This document shows positions 1 to 11,198 of a stretch of DNA of 64,000 nt, in pieces. Each line of letters starts with the position of its first letter. Position 1 is the stretch's first letter. The notes below the pieces were generated by a model that made no database searches, was not told where the DNA came from, and saw nothing but the letters and a program-made list of their open reading frames with translations. A program made the translations under genes and the position numbers. The stretch comes from Cercis canadensis (Eukaryota; Streptophyta; Magnoliopsida; Fabales; Fabaceae): positions 802,861 through 866,860 of the forward strand of contig QAOA01002082.1 in assembly GCA_003255065.1 (NCBI GenBank), in the 5' to 3' direction.

Positions 1-739
1 AATGGGTATGAACCGGGGCTCCCTCTCGTTTGTTTCTCAAATGAATTTTTCCAAATTCTCTTATTGCATCTCGAGTTCTGATTTCTCGGGGATTCTACTA
101 CTCGGCGACGCCAATTTATCGTGGCTCGCCCCTTTGAATTACACTCCATTGGTTCAAATCTCTACACCGCTACCCTATTTTGATCGGGCTGCTTACACGG
201 TTCCACTCCAAGGAATCAAGGTGTCGGGTAAGTTACTCTCAATACCCGAATCCGTGTTTGTTCCCGATCATACTGGGGCGGGTCAGACAATGGTGGATTC
301 AGGAACTCAATTTACATTTCTATTGGGCCCGGCTTACACTGCATTGAGGGAGGAGTTCTTGAACCAAACGAATTCAACTTTGCGGGTTCTGGATGACCCG
401 AATTTTTCTTTCCAAATAGCTATGGATCTCTGCTACCGGATCCCCATGAACCAATCCAAATTACCCGAGTTACCACCCGTTAGTTTGGTTTTTCAAGGGG
501 CGGAAATGAATGTATCCGGTGACGGGCTTTTATACCGGGTACCGGATCAGGTGAGGGGGAATGATTCAGTGTGGTGCTTCACATTTGGGAATTCGGATCT
601 ATTGGGTGTAGAAGCGTTCATCATTGGTCATCACCAGCAGCAAAATATGTGGATGGAATTTGATCTTGTGGAATCTAGAATTGGATTGGCTCAGGTACGT
701 TGTGATTTGGTGGGCCAGAGACTTGGTTTGGGTAACTAG
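1..739 (+). CDS. PCS1: PCS1-like aspartic protease, 3' part (5' end outside window)
   Basis: This is the C-terminal 245 residues of a pepsin-family (A1) aspartic protease, open from the window edge to a TAG at 737-739. The second catalytic motif DSGT (codons at 296-307) is followed by QFTFLLG, as in the PCS1 subfamily. The tail FTFGNSDLLGVEAFIIGHHQ and the ending GQRLGLG also match what I recall of Arabidopsis PCS1 (PROMOTION OF CELL SURVIVAL 1), an ER-targeted protease that limits cell death in gametes and embryos. The N-terminal half, with the signal peptide and the first DTG, would lie upstream of the window. No intron appears here, which fits the usually intronless PCS1 genes. No damage is visible. 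The subfamily call is firm; the symbol is by similarity only. Confidence 0.85.
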   Translation, partial: MGMNRGSLSFVSQMNFSKFSYCISSSDFSGILLLGDANLSWLAPLNYTPLVQISTPLPYFDRAAYTVPLQGIKVSGKLLSIPESVFVPDHTGAGQTMVDSGTQFTFLLGPAYTALREEFLNQTNSTLRVLDDPNFSFQIAMDLCYRIPMNQSKLPELPPVSLVFQGAEMNVSGDGLLYRVPDQVRGNDSVWCFTFGNSDLLGVEAFIIGHHQQQNMWMEFDLVESRIGLAQVRCDLVGQRLGLGN

Positions 740-1576
740 TAACTTGCCTAGCCCCACGTATGGTCCTTTGATTATATGCTGGTTCTTGCTCCACTATATT
801 AAGTGGTCCTTGGGGGTTCTTTACCATTCAAAGGGTGGTCCACCAATCTTGATACTATTGCAAGGTGCAATTACAAGATTGCCTAACCATTTGATTGGAC
901 GTAAGCAATTAATAACAAATAAGGTCATGAATAATTAGAAGAGCACACTTTGTACAAAGGATTCTTTTGTAATTTCATTTTATTTTGATATAAATATAGC
1001 ATTTAGTTTATTTCTTGACTAAGAAAAGGTTTTTATTCTCTCTTATAATCTTACTCTATCATAGCTTTCATGATAGAGTACATAGTAGCTACTTACCATA
1101 CGTGTATATATCTAGCTTCCCAAGTAAAATATATCCTTCATTACAAGTGTGCTTAGATTTAGGTAATTAATTCTTAATTGGTAATTTTCAATATGTGATT
1201 AGTGCTTTGCAATTTAGTATACCAGGGTTTTGACCATTATGCTACCATAGTCAAATTGTAATGCTAGTATAATAGATTACCAAAGCAAAATAGGTCAAAA
1301 CGAATCAATTTCAGTGTAACATACTTGTCATTATAAAATCAATGCTTGGTTATTAAACATATATAGTTAAGGCCTTACAAATTTATTGTGCCAGTATGAT
1401 ACAGTATAGAATCAAAACAGTATAAAAAATAATTGGACAAAGATATATGTCTTGTCTAAAGTGGTGTAGCATAGCCACTCTCTAAACATATATAGTCAAG
1501 GCCTTTCAAATTTACTAGACACCCACTTAAGCTTATTTTTGAATGACTCAGATTTTACACCATACATAAGCTAATG
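740..1576. other. Intergenic, 3' flank of PCS1-like gene
   Basis: A+T-rich spacer with no convincing reading frame. It should contain the 3' UTR of the PCS1-like gene. A short motif around tatatagt(t/c)aaggcctt recurs at about 1361 and 1491, so a small local duplication is possible. Nothing else recognised. Confidence 0.5.
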
Positions 1577-2059
1577 CTAATCCGTATAGAATTTATCTCG
1601 TGACCAAGATCTTAAGGGATATACGGTTCCAGCTAGAAAACTATCAAAGAAGTCCTCGATCCCATGAACAACTACAAATCCATCATTGTAGATATCCCAA
1701 TGAGTGATTTTATAATCGAAACCCTTTTCAAAACCTGTAGCAGAAACATGACTAGGATTGTAGGATGATCTACGTTCAGTGACATTGAGCGCTGGATTGC
1801 ATGAAGGAAATACATAATGTTGCAGCGGATATCCCAACTCATAATCGCTCTTGTCCACTTTCGATGTCATTATTTGGTTGTCAATACGGATCAATTCCCA
1901 TTGTATATCGTGCTTCATTTGAAGACTATAAATGTTGTCGTCTTGAGGAGCAAAGATAGTGATTCCTCTGATGTTGTGGGTGTTGTTGCTGTTGCATGTC
2001 CTAAGGAGAAACCCAAAAAGTTTGTCATGAAACTTGTCCATCGTGAAAGTAGGAACACT
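1577..2059 (-). pseudogene. Fasciclin-like (FAS1) protein fragment
   Basis: The minus-strand frame from about 2059 down to a stop at 1577 resembles one FAS1 domain of a fasciclin-like arabinogalactan protein. FHDKLFGFLLRT is followed by ITIFAPQDD (the FAS1 H1 box, normally TIFAPxDxAF) and later by HWDIYNDGFVVVHGIEDFF, which matches the end of the domain in the FLA19/20/21-type group. These are cell-surface adhesion proteins. No signal peptide or AGP glycomodule is present, and the frame runs straight into antisense protease sequence at about 2060-2176, so its 5' end is not native. I read it as a fragment. It could instead be an exon of a divergent gene with an unrecognised upstream exon. Confidence 0.45.
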
Positions 2060-2069
2060 TGAAATACCT

Positions 2070-2624
2070 GCAAGAAAATGTAGAAGCCCTTTGGTTCCAG
2101 CCGATGAAGACAAAGTGTTTCTAGTGAAGTTTTTACTAGGACAGCCACCAGTAATACAATATGATACAGGCCCCAATATTTTGTGGGTTAATTGCCACTC
2201 ACAATATCACTATCTTAGATCTTACACATATAAAAAAAATCTTCCATGTTCTAGCGATTTTTGTGTAAAAGAAATTTGTCGTGCACGCAATCAGTGCATG
2301 TTTGATAGCTCTTATATCAGTGGAGAATACTCAACTGATTTTCTGTCCACGGAGAAGCTAACCTTCCAAGCGATGGATGAAGAGACAGTGACTTTGCGTG
2401 ATGTGATATTTGGCTGCAGTGTTCGTGAGGGTCGTTCAGCTGGTAAATCTCCCAAGGCGAATGGGATTTTTGGTCTCTCGAGCATTTCTTCTATCATAGG
2501 ACGATTGGGTTCCAAGAAGTTTTCTTACTGCACAGGAGACATTAATGATTCTAATTATCAGTTTAATAAACTCACTTTGGGTGATGGAGCTGAAACCGAT
2601 GGAGATAAAACACCTTTAAGTTAA
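2070..2624 (+). pseudogene. CDR1-type aspartic protease, 5' fragment
   Basis: The frame carries the N-terminal lobe of a nepenthesin/CDR1-like A1 protease: FLVKFLLGQPP, then the first active-site region YDTGPNILWVNC, then FGCS and IFGLSSISSIIGRLGSKKFS, which match the family's FGCG and GIFGLG/LGxKFSYC blocks. The family motif is DTGS; here it reads DTGP, which replaces the serine beside the catalytic Asp. The frame stops at 2622-2624 after KTPLS, just where the family continues into the second lobe with DSGT, and no second lobe follows before the repeat at 2.78 kb. No signal peptide or propeptide precedes it. The truncation plus the motif change suggest a dead fragment. It belongs to a different subfamily from the PCS1-like gene at the window start. 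Confidence 0.6.
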
Positions 2625-2780
2625 CTTGAAGTTATATTATTTTTCTTTGTATTTTGAAGTTACGTATAATTTTTCTTTCTCTTAATTAATCGGGTCAAGC
2701 ATAATGATTATCACCCTGTGCTTAATCTCGCTATCTCTAGGATCCATGGACGCCTTCTATTCAGTGTATTGTTAGGAAAA

Positions 2781-3249
2781 TATATATACTTGTTTATACC
2801 TAGTAAACTCATTACCAATAAAAGGATCAAAGTGCCTTTGCTATAATAAAAAGACTAAAATACTCCTGTTAAGGTATATACTCTCATTCATACTCATTTC
2901 TGAATCTCACACTCTCAGACCCTTCTTTTTTTTAAGTTTCTTTTCTATCGGTTCATCTTCTTTTCTCCTCGTGATCAAGCTAACTTGAGCGTCAGAGGTG
3001 ACGCCAGAGCTACTGCTCTGGCCTCCCCCTAATCGTCCCTCTCTCTTTTTACAGATTGCTAACCTCACCTAACTCCAACAACGACAATACTCTCTGCACG
3101 ATTATGAATTGAAGCTTATGTTTAGCACTATTATGAAACAATACAAAATGCACACAAATTTATCCCAAATTCCATTTCAGATTTCATAATTTGCTTCCAA
3201 CTTCAACACATGCTAAGTTTGGTCTAAATAAAATTCTCAAGACCTTCAC
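2781..3249 (+). repeat. Direct repeat, copy 1 (also at 5429-5903)
   Basis: About 470 bp, from aaatatatatacttgtt to ctcaagaccttcac, recurs at 5429-5903 in the same orientation with a small number of substitutions in its first half and near identity in its second. The two copies flank the foldback element. Copy 1 ends directly at the single N at 3250, whereas copy 2 runs on into ordinary sequence. That is what one would see if one allele without the insertion and one with it were joined end to end. No coding potential seen. Confidence 0.8.
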
Positions 3250-3250
3250 N

Positions 3251-5428
3251 CGGTTTCATATTACAAAAAACGCGGAATGAATTTTTAACTGTGGGGCCGA
3301 AAATGGTTTGAAGAAAACGCTGATTCAATAAGAGTTTCTTGAAGAAAACTCTGTTTGAAACAGAGTTTTCTATAGAAAACGCTGATTCAATAAGAGTTTC
3401 TTGAAGAAAACTCTGATTCAATCAGAGTTTCTTGAAGAAAACTCTATTTCAAACAAAGTTTTCTATAGAAAACTCTGATTCAATCAGAGTTTCTTAAAGA
3501 AAACTCTGTTTGAAACAAAGTTTTCTTTAAGAAACGTTGTTTCCATATGCGTTTTCACTTTGGTTCTGTTAAACGATGTTGTATTTCTGTAAATCGCTAT
3601 TCAAATTATGTAAGACGCTGACACTGTAGCACCGCTTAAAACAGTGTTTGGGCCTTGGAATGATTGAATTTAGGGTTAGGGCTAGGGTTTAGGATTTGGA
3701 GGTTAGGGTTAAGAGTTTAGAGTTTGGGTTGAGATTTGAGGTTTAGGGTTCAGAGTTTGGGATTTGAATTTGAGGTTTGGGAGTTAAGTTCAGGAGTTTA
3801 CTATTAGTAATTTAGGGTTTGGAGTTTATGGTTTAGGTTTAGGTTTGGAGTTTAGGGTTTAGAGTTTGAGGTTGAGATTCAAGGGTTTCGGGTTCGAAAT
3901 TTGGAGCCCACTGGGTATTAGGTTTGGGGTTAAGGTTATGAGTTTAGGGTTTGATAGAACCTGCAATGTCCCTTGCTAACCGTTGCTACTCACTTGCTAC
4001 ACACAACATGACAACATAAGATCTGAACCATCCAAGTATTAATCATCCTTTCTAACATGTAATTTCCGAGAAGACCACAGGAGTTGTAACCCAAAATTTG
4101 ATGCTGCTTTACAATGGAGGGTTATGGCAAGAGTAGCAATAATAAAAATAAATATTTCATCCCATTTGTGCTTCAATTCAAACTAAAGGGTGTTCAACTT
4201 TAATGTCATCTCTGGTATGTGAGCATACAACAATGAGTCTAAAGTCATTGGTGTGAAAGTTGATCTCAATGATGTTTTAGTAACCGTCAACTAAGGTTAG
4301 TTATCCCGGCACCCGGCTTGGGCGTTGCATCTAATTACTTACATTCTAAATGTAAGTTATTTAGAGAATGACATACGTCCACACCAAACATTCTTGGGAT
4401 CAACTTTCACACCAATGACTTTTAACTAATTTTTGTATGCAAATATATTTAAATGTAAGTAAAACATCAAGGATGAAATCTAAAATGAGAAATATATTTG
4501 CATACAAAAATTAGATAAATTAGCAAGTGAGTAACAACGGTTAGCAAGGGACATTGCAAGTTCCATCAAACCCTAAACTCATAACCCTAACCCTAAACCT
4601 AATACCCAGTGGGCTCCAAATTTCGAACCCGAAACCCTTGAATCTCAACCTCAAACTCTAAACCCTAAACTTCAAACCTAAACCTAAACCATAAACCCCA
4701 AACCCTAAATTACTAATAGTAAACTCCTGAACTTAACTCCCAAACCTCAAATCCAAATCCCAAACTCTGAACCCTAAACCTCAAATCTCAACCCAAACCC
4801 TAAACTCTTAACCCTAACCTCCAAATCCTAAACTCTAGCCCCTAACCCTAAATTCAATCATCCCAAGGCCCAAACACTATTTTAAGCGGTGCTACAGTGT
4901 CAACGTTTTACATAATTTGAATAGCGGTTTACAGAAATACAACATTGTTTAACAGAACCAAAGTGAAAACGCATATGGAAACAACGTTTCTTAAAGAAAA
5001 CTCTGTTTGAAACAGAGTTTTCTTTAAGAAACTCTGATTGAATCAGAGTTTTCTATAGAAAACTCTGTTTGAAATAGAGTTTTTTTCAAGAAACTCTGAT
5101 TGAATCAGAGTTTTCTATAGAAAACTCTGTTTCAAACAGAGTTTTCTTCAAGAAACTCTTATTGAATCAGCGTTTTCTTCAAACCATTTTCGGCCCCACG
5201 GTTAAAAATCCATTCCGCGTTTTTTGTAATATGAAACCGCGTTTTCTTTAACAAAACGCGCTTCGCTTTTTGCGTTTTCTATTTAAAACGCAGTTTTGTT
5301 TAGCGTTTTTATGATAAAACGCATCAGCGTTTTTTAGCCAAAAAAAACTAACCCATTTCGGTAAATTGTTTCAAAACTATCCTAAATCCGTAATTATTTT
5401 ATTAAACAGTATTATTACTGTAAATTTG
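3251..5428. mobile_element. Foldback DNA element with long inverted arms and telomere-like repeats
   Basis: The arms 3251-4010 and about 4517-5240 are inverted copies of one another. Both start at cggtttcatattacaaaaaa(c/g) and proceed through alternating palindromic motifs (gaaaactctg, cagagttttc). Next comes a block rich in TTTAGGG-like units (3660-3960; its complement at 4560-4860). Both arms end at gtcccttgctaaccgttg. A roughly 500 bp centre holds a further small inverted repeat (4433-4460 and 4488-4515). Beyond 5240 about 190 bp more appears to be outer arm whose left partner is missing at the N. No transposase is visible. Long internal-repeat arms without coding capacity suggest a non-autonomous foldback or Mutator-type element. 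Class is uncertain because no clean target-site duplication can be read. Confidence 0.7.
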
Positions 5429-5903
5429 CCAAATATATATACTTGTTAATACCTAGTAAACTCATTACCAGTAAAAGGATCAAAGTGCCCTTGCTACAAT
5501 AAAAAGACTAAAATACCTCTGTTAAGGTATATACTCTCATTCATGTTCATTTCTGGATCTCACACTCTCAGACCTTTCTTTTTTTTGAGTTTCTCTTCTC
5601 TTGGTTCATCTCCTTTTCTCCTTGTGACCAAGCTAACTTGAGCGTCGAAAGTGACGCCAGAGCTACTGCTCTGGCCTCCCCCTAATCGTCCCTCTCTTTT
5701 TTTACAGATTGTCAACTTCACCTAACTCCAACAACGACAATACTCTCTGCACGATTATGAATTGAAGCTTATGTTTAGCACTATTATGAAACAATACAAA
5801 ATGCACACAAATTTATCCCAAATTCCATTTCAGATTTCATAATTTGCTTCCAACTTCAACACATGCTAAGTTTGGTCTAAATAAAATTCTCAAGACCTTC
5901 ACT
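5429..5903 (+). repeat. Direct repeat, copy 2
   Basis: Second copy of the 0.47 kb segment at 2781-3249, in the same orientation, on the right side of the foldback element. See copy 1 for interpretation. Confidence 0.8.
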
Positions 5904-7450
5904 TTTTTGTTTTATTCTTTTACCCCTTATATATTCTTTTTTATATAAGTATCAAAATAAACCCAATACAACTTTCTATACCACTCCCAAATCTCTCTCT
6001 CTCTCTCTCTCTCCTTTTTCTACAAGTTTATGCATGTCGATCTTACTGTAAATAAATAGTTAGAGCAATCAATGTTATTTTTTTTATTCGGTAACATAGA
6101 GCATTGTTATTTATATATTAGTAAACTTCATTGTTTGTTTAGCCAAAAAAAAATAAAATTAAGCTTAAATGTTTTNTTAAAAATTAAGCTTAAATGTTTT
6201 ACCCTGAGTATATATGGTAATATTTAAATTAGTTAGGCTCATTTAATTTTTTTTATATGGTTCAAATCCTATACCTATAAAAAAAAAAATCCTATACATT
6301 ATTTTTCTTGGGAAGAGTTTCTCAAAAATTTATTCAATTATTTTATAATAAATTCAAATATATAAGTTATTGAAAAATGAAAAATTATTCTTATTAGCCG
6401 TCTTCATAAGTTCATCTAAATGAACAGAAAAGTTTTGAGTAGTACCTATAATGCTCAAAAATATGTTGGCAAGTAAAAAGTAAATCTATCCAAAACCAGG
6501 AAAAAAGTGCTATTTACTCTTTGAATAGATTAATTATATGCTCGTACCATATTATTTTTATTTAATCACTTTTTTTTGGCCAAATGGAAATGGCCAATGA
6601 TACACATGTTCAAAGTTGCATATTCAGGAATTTAACTATTAACTTTTCTCTAAGAAAACAGAGAATTAAACTGAGATTTTGTCAAGTAACATCAAAAGCC
6701 GTTAGAAATTGCAGACACTATTAACAACCGACACAGCTAACTGTGGTGTAATGGACCTTTCCTCTTTTGACTTGATTAACAAGTATTAACGGTAGGAGGT
6801 TGAAGATACCTGGCAACCAAGCCCATTAGCCCATCCATCAATCTCTTTCCAAATCAATATCTGTTTATTTTATTTGTTACTCAACTAAATAAGAGAAAAA
6901 GAAATTGAAATTGCTTTATTTGATTGGACTAAAATGCCCCTTATACTTAATTTTAATCTACAACATAATAAACAAAGAGATCTCCCACAAACATAAACAG
7001 CACAATTAATCTAATGACAAAATAAAAGATATATAATAAATTTTGTACCTAAAAATAATCCCACAATCTATCTATGTGGTATAATCTAAGTTAGATAAAG
7101 AGAATGTTTAGTGAAATCTACATTTTGTGTGGCAGTTTGTTGAATATTTGTAAAAAATAATTGTGTACATATCATGAGTCTAACATTATTGGATGTGCGA
7201 GTAATTGACCCACAATCATAAATCCAATACTTTGGTAATGAGGGTCATTTTGGAATTTTCAATTTTCATTGTGGTTTTATAGATGAAGTGTCATAGATCA
7301 TTTTAGAAACTTGAGTCAATACCATTAGAGAAAATTTCCTAAATATTATATAACCTGGCTTGAACATTACTCTATACTCTAAATCTTGCCAGCAGCTAGC
7401 AAGTTGGATGGATCAAGCATGGAATTTGTGGCTGAAGGCATTCCCATGTC
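5904..7450. other. Intergenic upstream of first laccase
   Basis: A+T-rich spacer. It holds a CT microsatellite near 5993-6013 and a single N at 6176 inside a short direct repeat (aaaattaagcttaaatgttt on both sides). No gene recognised. Confidence 0.6.
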
Positions 7451-7455
7451 TGCAA

Positions 7456-7516
7456 TATCTCATTTTCAGTCACCTAATTATGCAAATCCACCAATTCCTT
7501 TTCTACTATATAAGCT
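7456..7516 (+). promoter_or_regulatory. Core promoter of laccase 1
   Basis: TATATAAG at 7507-7514 lies about 90 bp before the start codon. It belongs to a block of about 60 bp that is nearly identical in the second laccase (12889-12949), including ACCTAAT at 7472-7478. ACCTAAT fits the secondary-wall MYB element ACC(A/T)A(A/C)(C/T) bound by MYB46/MYB83. The MYB link is inferred from that motif. Confidence 0.65.
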
Positions 7517-7604
7517 CCCTCACCCTGTTCCGATCTCTTCATCCAAAGAAACAGCATTAATCACTATTTTCTGGTTTAAGAAGATTTAGAAGAAAACAGA
7601 GGAA

Positions 7605-9945
7605 ATGGGTTCTGTTTTTCTCTGCTCACTTGGCTTCTTGAGGGCTATATTGCTTCTGTTTTGTGCTCTGTGGATGTTGCCAGAGCCAACACTAGCAAAG
7701 CATGCAAGACTAACCAGGCACTACAAGTTCAACGTATGTGTATTGCATTTCCATGTCAAATTTCTATTCAACTCAAATCTTGTTTGATTTCCCTTTACTG
7801 ATTTTTGTGGTTTTACACTTGTTTTCTCTTGTGTAGATTCAATTACAAAACGTTACAAGACTTTGCCAAACAAAAAGTATTGTGACAGTGAATGGACAAT
7901 GTCCGGGGCCAAGAATAATTGCCCGAGAAGGCGATAGGCTTGTAATCAAAGTGGTTAACCATGTTCAGCACAATGTCACCATCCATTGGTACCATACAAA
8001 AAGACCCTTATTCCAATGTGTTCTAATTGTTCAATACTAGTAAATATTCAACATTTGATTTATATTTTTTCTTTTAGGCATGGTATAAGGCAATTGAGGA
8101 GTGGATGGGCAGATGGACCTGCCTATATCACACAATGTCCAATTCAAACTGGCCAAACTTTTGTATACAACTTCACAATCACTGGCCAAAGAGGCACATT
8201 GTGGTGGCATGCACATATCTCATGGTTAAGAGCAACTATTTATGGACCTATTGTCATTCTTCCCAAAAGACATGACCCTTATCCATTCCCTCAACCCTTC
8301 AAAGAAGTCCCTATCATATTTGGTAAGTTAAGAGCCTTTGAACTATATTATCAGTAAGGTACCTTTTTCTACTTGATCATTTAACATGGGGGTTACCTCA
8401 AATGGCAGGGGAATGGTGGAAAGCAGACACAGAAACTGTTATCAACCAAGCAATGCAAGCAGGATCGGCACCAAACAACTCAGATGCTTTCACCATCAAT
8501 GGTCTCCCAGGTCCTCTCTATAATTGCTCAGCTAAAGGTAAGAAATATAAATGGTTAATTTTTAGTACATTTTAGCTTAATTCATTTCAAGAAATTAAGC
8601 AGTTTTAGGGTTTATAATTATGCAGATACGTTCAAGCTCAAGGTGAAGCCCGGAAAAACTTATCTGCTTCGTTTGATCAATGCTGCACTCAATGACGAGC
8701 TTTTCTTTAGCATTGCCAACCACACACTCACCGTGGTAGAAGCTGATGCTGTGTATACGAAGCCTTTGAAAACAAACATTGTACTGATCACACCTGGGCA
8801 GACCACTAATGTGCTTCTCAAGACCAAACACAAGACACCCAATGCCACTTTTGTCATAGCTGCAAGGCCCTATGCTACTGGTCCAGCTGCCTTTGATAAC
8901 ACCACAACAACTGGGTTACTTGAGTACAAGAAAAACTCGTTGTCAAACGCGAAAACAAAGAACAAGAAGCTGCTTCTTCTTAGACCAGTGCTTCCAAAAT
9001 TCAATGACACCGTGTTTGCAATGAATTTTAACAAGAAGATTCGTAGCTTGAACAGTGCAAAATTCCCAGCAAAAGTTCCAAAAACTGTTGACAGGCGCTT
9101 CTTTTTCACTGTTGGCTTAGGAATTAGCCAATGTTCACAAAACCAGTCATGCCAAGGACCCAATAACACAAGGGTAGCAGCAGCTGTTAATAACGTTTCA
9201 TTTGTGATGCCTAACATTGCCTTACTTCAAGCTCACTTCTTCAACAAATCTAAAGGAGTATACACCACTGATTTTCCTGCAAACCCACTTTTCAAATTCA
9301 ACTATACTGGAAATCCCCCAAGCAATATGATGGTAAATTTTGGAACTAAGGCGGTGGTGTTACCCTACAATACAAGTGTGGAGTTAATTCTTCAGGACAC
9401 TAGCATTATTGGAGCAGAGAGCCATCCACTTCACCTTCATGGCTTTAATTTCTTTATTGTGGGTCAAGGTAATGGAAATTTTGACCCCAAGAAAGACCCT
9501 GCCAAGTTCAATCTGGTTGACCCAGCTGAGAGGAACACTGCTGGTGTGCCCTCTGGTGGGTGGGTTGCTATTCGCTTCCTTGCAGACAATCCAGGTACAT
9601 CTCAACCAAAACTTATTTTGGTGTTATGTGATAAGTAATGTTATCTGCATGCTAGTTAGACTTACACTAGTACAATTGACGCAATTGCACAATCTAAATT
9701 TAATTAGATGCTAGTTAGACTTACACTGACTTACATTATTGGCACAATTTAAACTTAACTGGGCCTGCTTATACTAGTGTTTGTATTGCTGATTAATTGA
9801 TCTTACATGTGCAGGTGTTTGGTTTATGCATTGCCATCTAGAAGTGCATACTAGTTGGGGTTTGAAAATGGCATGGATTGTCCAAGATGGAAAGCGACGC
9901 AATCAGAAGCTGCCACCTCCACCATCTGATCTTCCCAAATGTTGA
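7605..9945 (+). CDS. Laccase 1 (six exons)
   Basis: Multicopper oxidase that should oxidise monolignols or other phenols in the cell wall. Exons: 7605-7733, 7837-7988, 8078-8322, 8409-8537, 8626-9594, 9815-9945; all GT-AG, total 1755 bp, 584 residues, the usual plant laccase length and exon pattern. Residues 1 to about 31 form a signal peptide ending in LPEPTLA. Copper motifs: HWHG (H93, H95), WWHAH (H138, H140), HPLHLHG (H485, H488, H490) and HCHLEVH (547-553) with the type 1 cysteine C548. Many NxT/NxS sites fit secretion. The ending [11 protein letters not shown] resembles LAC17 and its relatives. One oddity: the conserved VNGxFPGP near residue 67 reads VNGQCPGP. The gene is a tandem copy of the next laccase, with intron positions conserved exactly. 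No damage seen. Confidence 0.95.
8675..8695 (+). promoter_or_regulatory. miR397-like target site in laccase 1
   Basis: The 21 nt encoding roughly INAALND match the complement of miR397a (from memory) except for a mismatch at the site's 5' base and one G:U wobble at position 7. miR397 is known to cleave laccase mRNAs at this place, so this gene is probably under miR397 and copper control. Confidence 0.75.
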
Positions 9946-10732
9946 AAAGAATATTGTTCACTTGAAATTACTTTGTCCTTTTCTTTTCTTCGTTTTGTTT
10001 CCCATTTTTTCAAATGTCTTAGCTAGGCACTTTAGGTTGTAATGATTGTTTTAATCCTTAAGCGCTCACTCTCAATAATAGGAAAACCATGGGAGTGGGA
10101 GTTTTGTGTAGCTTGATGTATTCAGTTATTCATATTGAATGTAATAGAGCATAACTAGTCAAAGCTTGGGACTATTAGTCTATTAAGCCATCAATGATTT
10201 TGGAATGGAAAATGATAGTTTACATCATTTATAGTACACTATTTTTACATTATGTTGAGGTATACAATTGAGACTTGATTAAAATAATAATAATTAAGCA
10301 GATCACTTCGTACACAATGAATAAAAAAAAAAAAACCAGCTTTTGGAGACAGAAAAGATCTATTTCTAAAGTGGAAAATTCATCGCTAGCATGAAATATT
10401 ACAATATGTAGTGGATATTAACAAAAAGACCGTCACTAAATAATCTACTAAAATCAACTTTTTCAAACTCAACTCACCCTAAATCCAATTCTGCCCATAA
10501 TTAATTCTAACCATAATAGATTTGTGTGGGAGATTCAGATTAGAATGATGGAGTCAAGAGACAGTTTGCCCACTAGTTGTGATAACATACATATTTTCTT
10601 TCATCACTAATTTATTTTTGTCATAATTTTTAATTTTATCAATCATCATATTTAAATAGGTTAATTATTCAATATCATAAGTAATATGATACTATAGGCA
10701 TAGTAACTAACTACTGAAATACTAATAAGCTT

Positions 10733-10820
10733 GTAGTTGAATGATGTTGAGGTCGTCTTTAAAGCTTGTAGATTCTATGTTCAAATTCAAAATCATAGCT
10801 AAAAATATAAAAAAGAAGAA
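10733..10820 (+). mobile_element. SINE-like relic (copy 1 of 3)
   Basis: A segment ttgaggtcg...gattctatgttcaaattc followed by an A-rich tail. Related segments occur at 36635-36733 (tgaagtcgcc...tgtgtttgaacc) and 40634-40721 (ttgaagtcg...tctgtgttcgaa), also followed by A-runs. The shared block ending in a TTCGAA-type motif resembles a tRNA-derived box B, hence SINE-like. The copies are short and diverged. Confidence 0.35.
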
Positions 10821-11198
10821 GAAAATTACTGAAATGACCTATACTATGTATTTTATTGAGCTGACATATATGTGTTAATGAAAATAAATGGTATAGATCA
10901 TTTTAATTATCATTTTTTGCTTGTAGTATGAATGTCACTTGTGATATCGAATAACTAGCCATTTAAATACCTATAAAAAAAAAAAAATCAAATTTCGCCC
11001 AATTTGGATTGAGCTTATAGCCAACATACCCAACATTTTTCTTTCTACAAGAAAATCTAAGCAAAACACTCTCATTCAATTTCAAACACACGTATGTTAT
11101 AATTTTTCCTTAATTGCATAAAGTTGATGTTGGAGTATATCTTTAAAATTATTTGGGAAAAAACTGATTCTCAATACATAAAAATTAGTCTAAAGATA

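Noticed and set aside
3660-4860. TTTAGGG-like blocks as a true telomere or telomere fusion
   Set aside because: The units are degenerate, appear in mirror image inside a bounded foldback element, and ordinary genes lie on both sides.
7360-7589. Short frames before laccase 1
   Set aside because: They lie over the conserved core promoter and leader and show no protein similarity.
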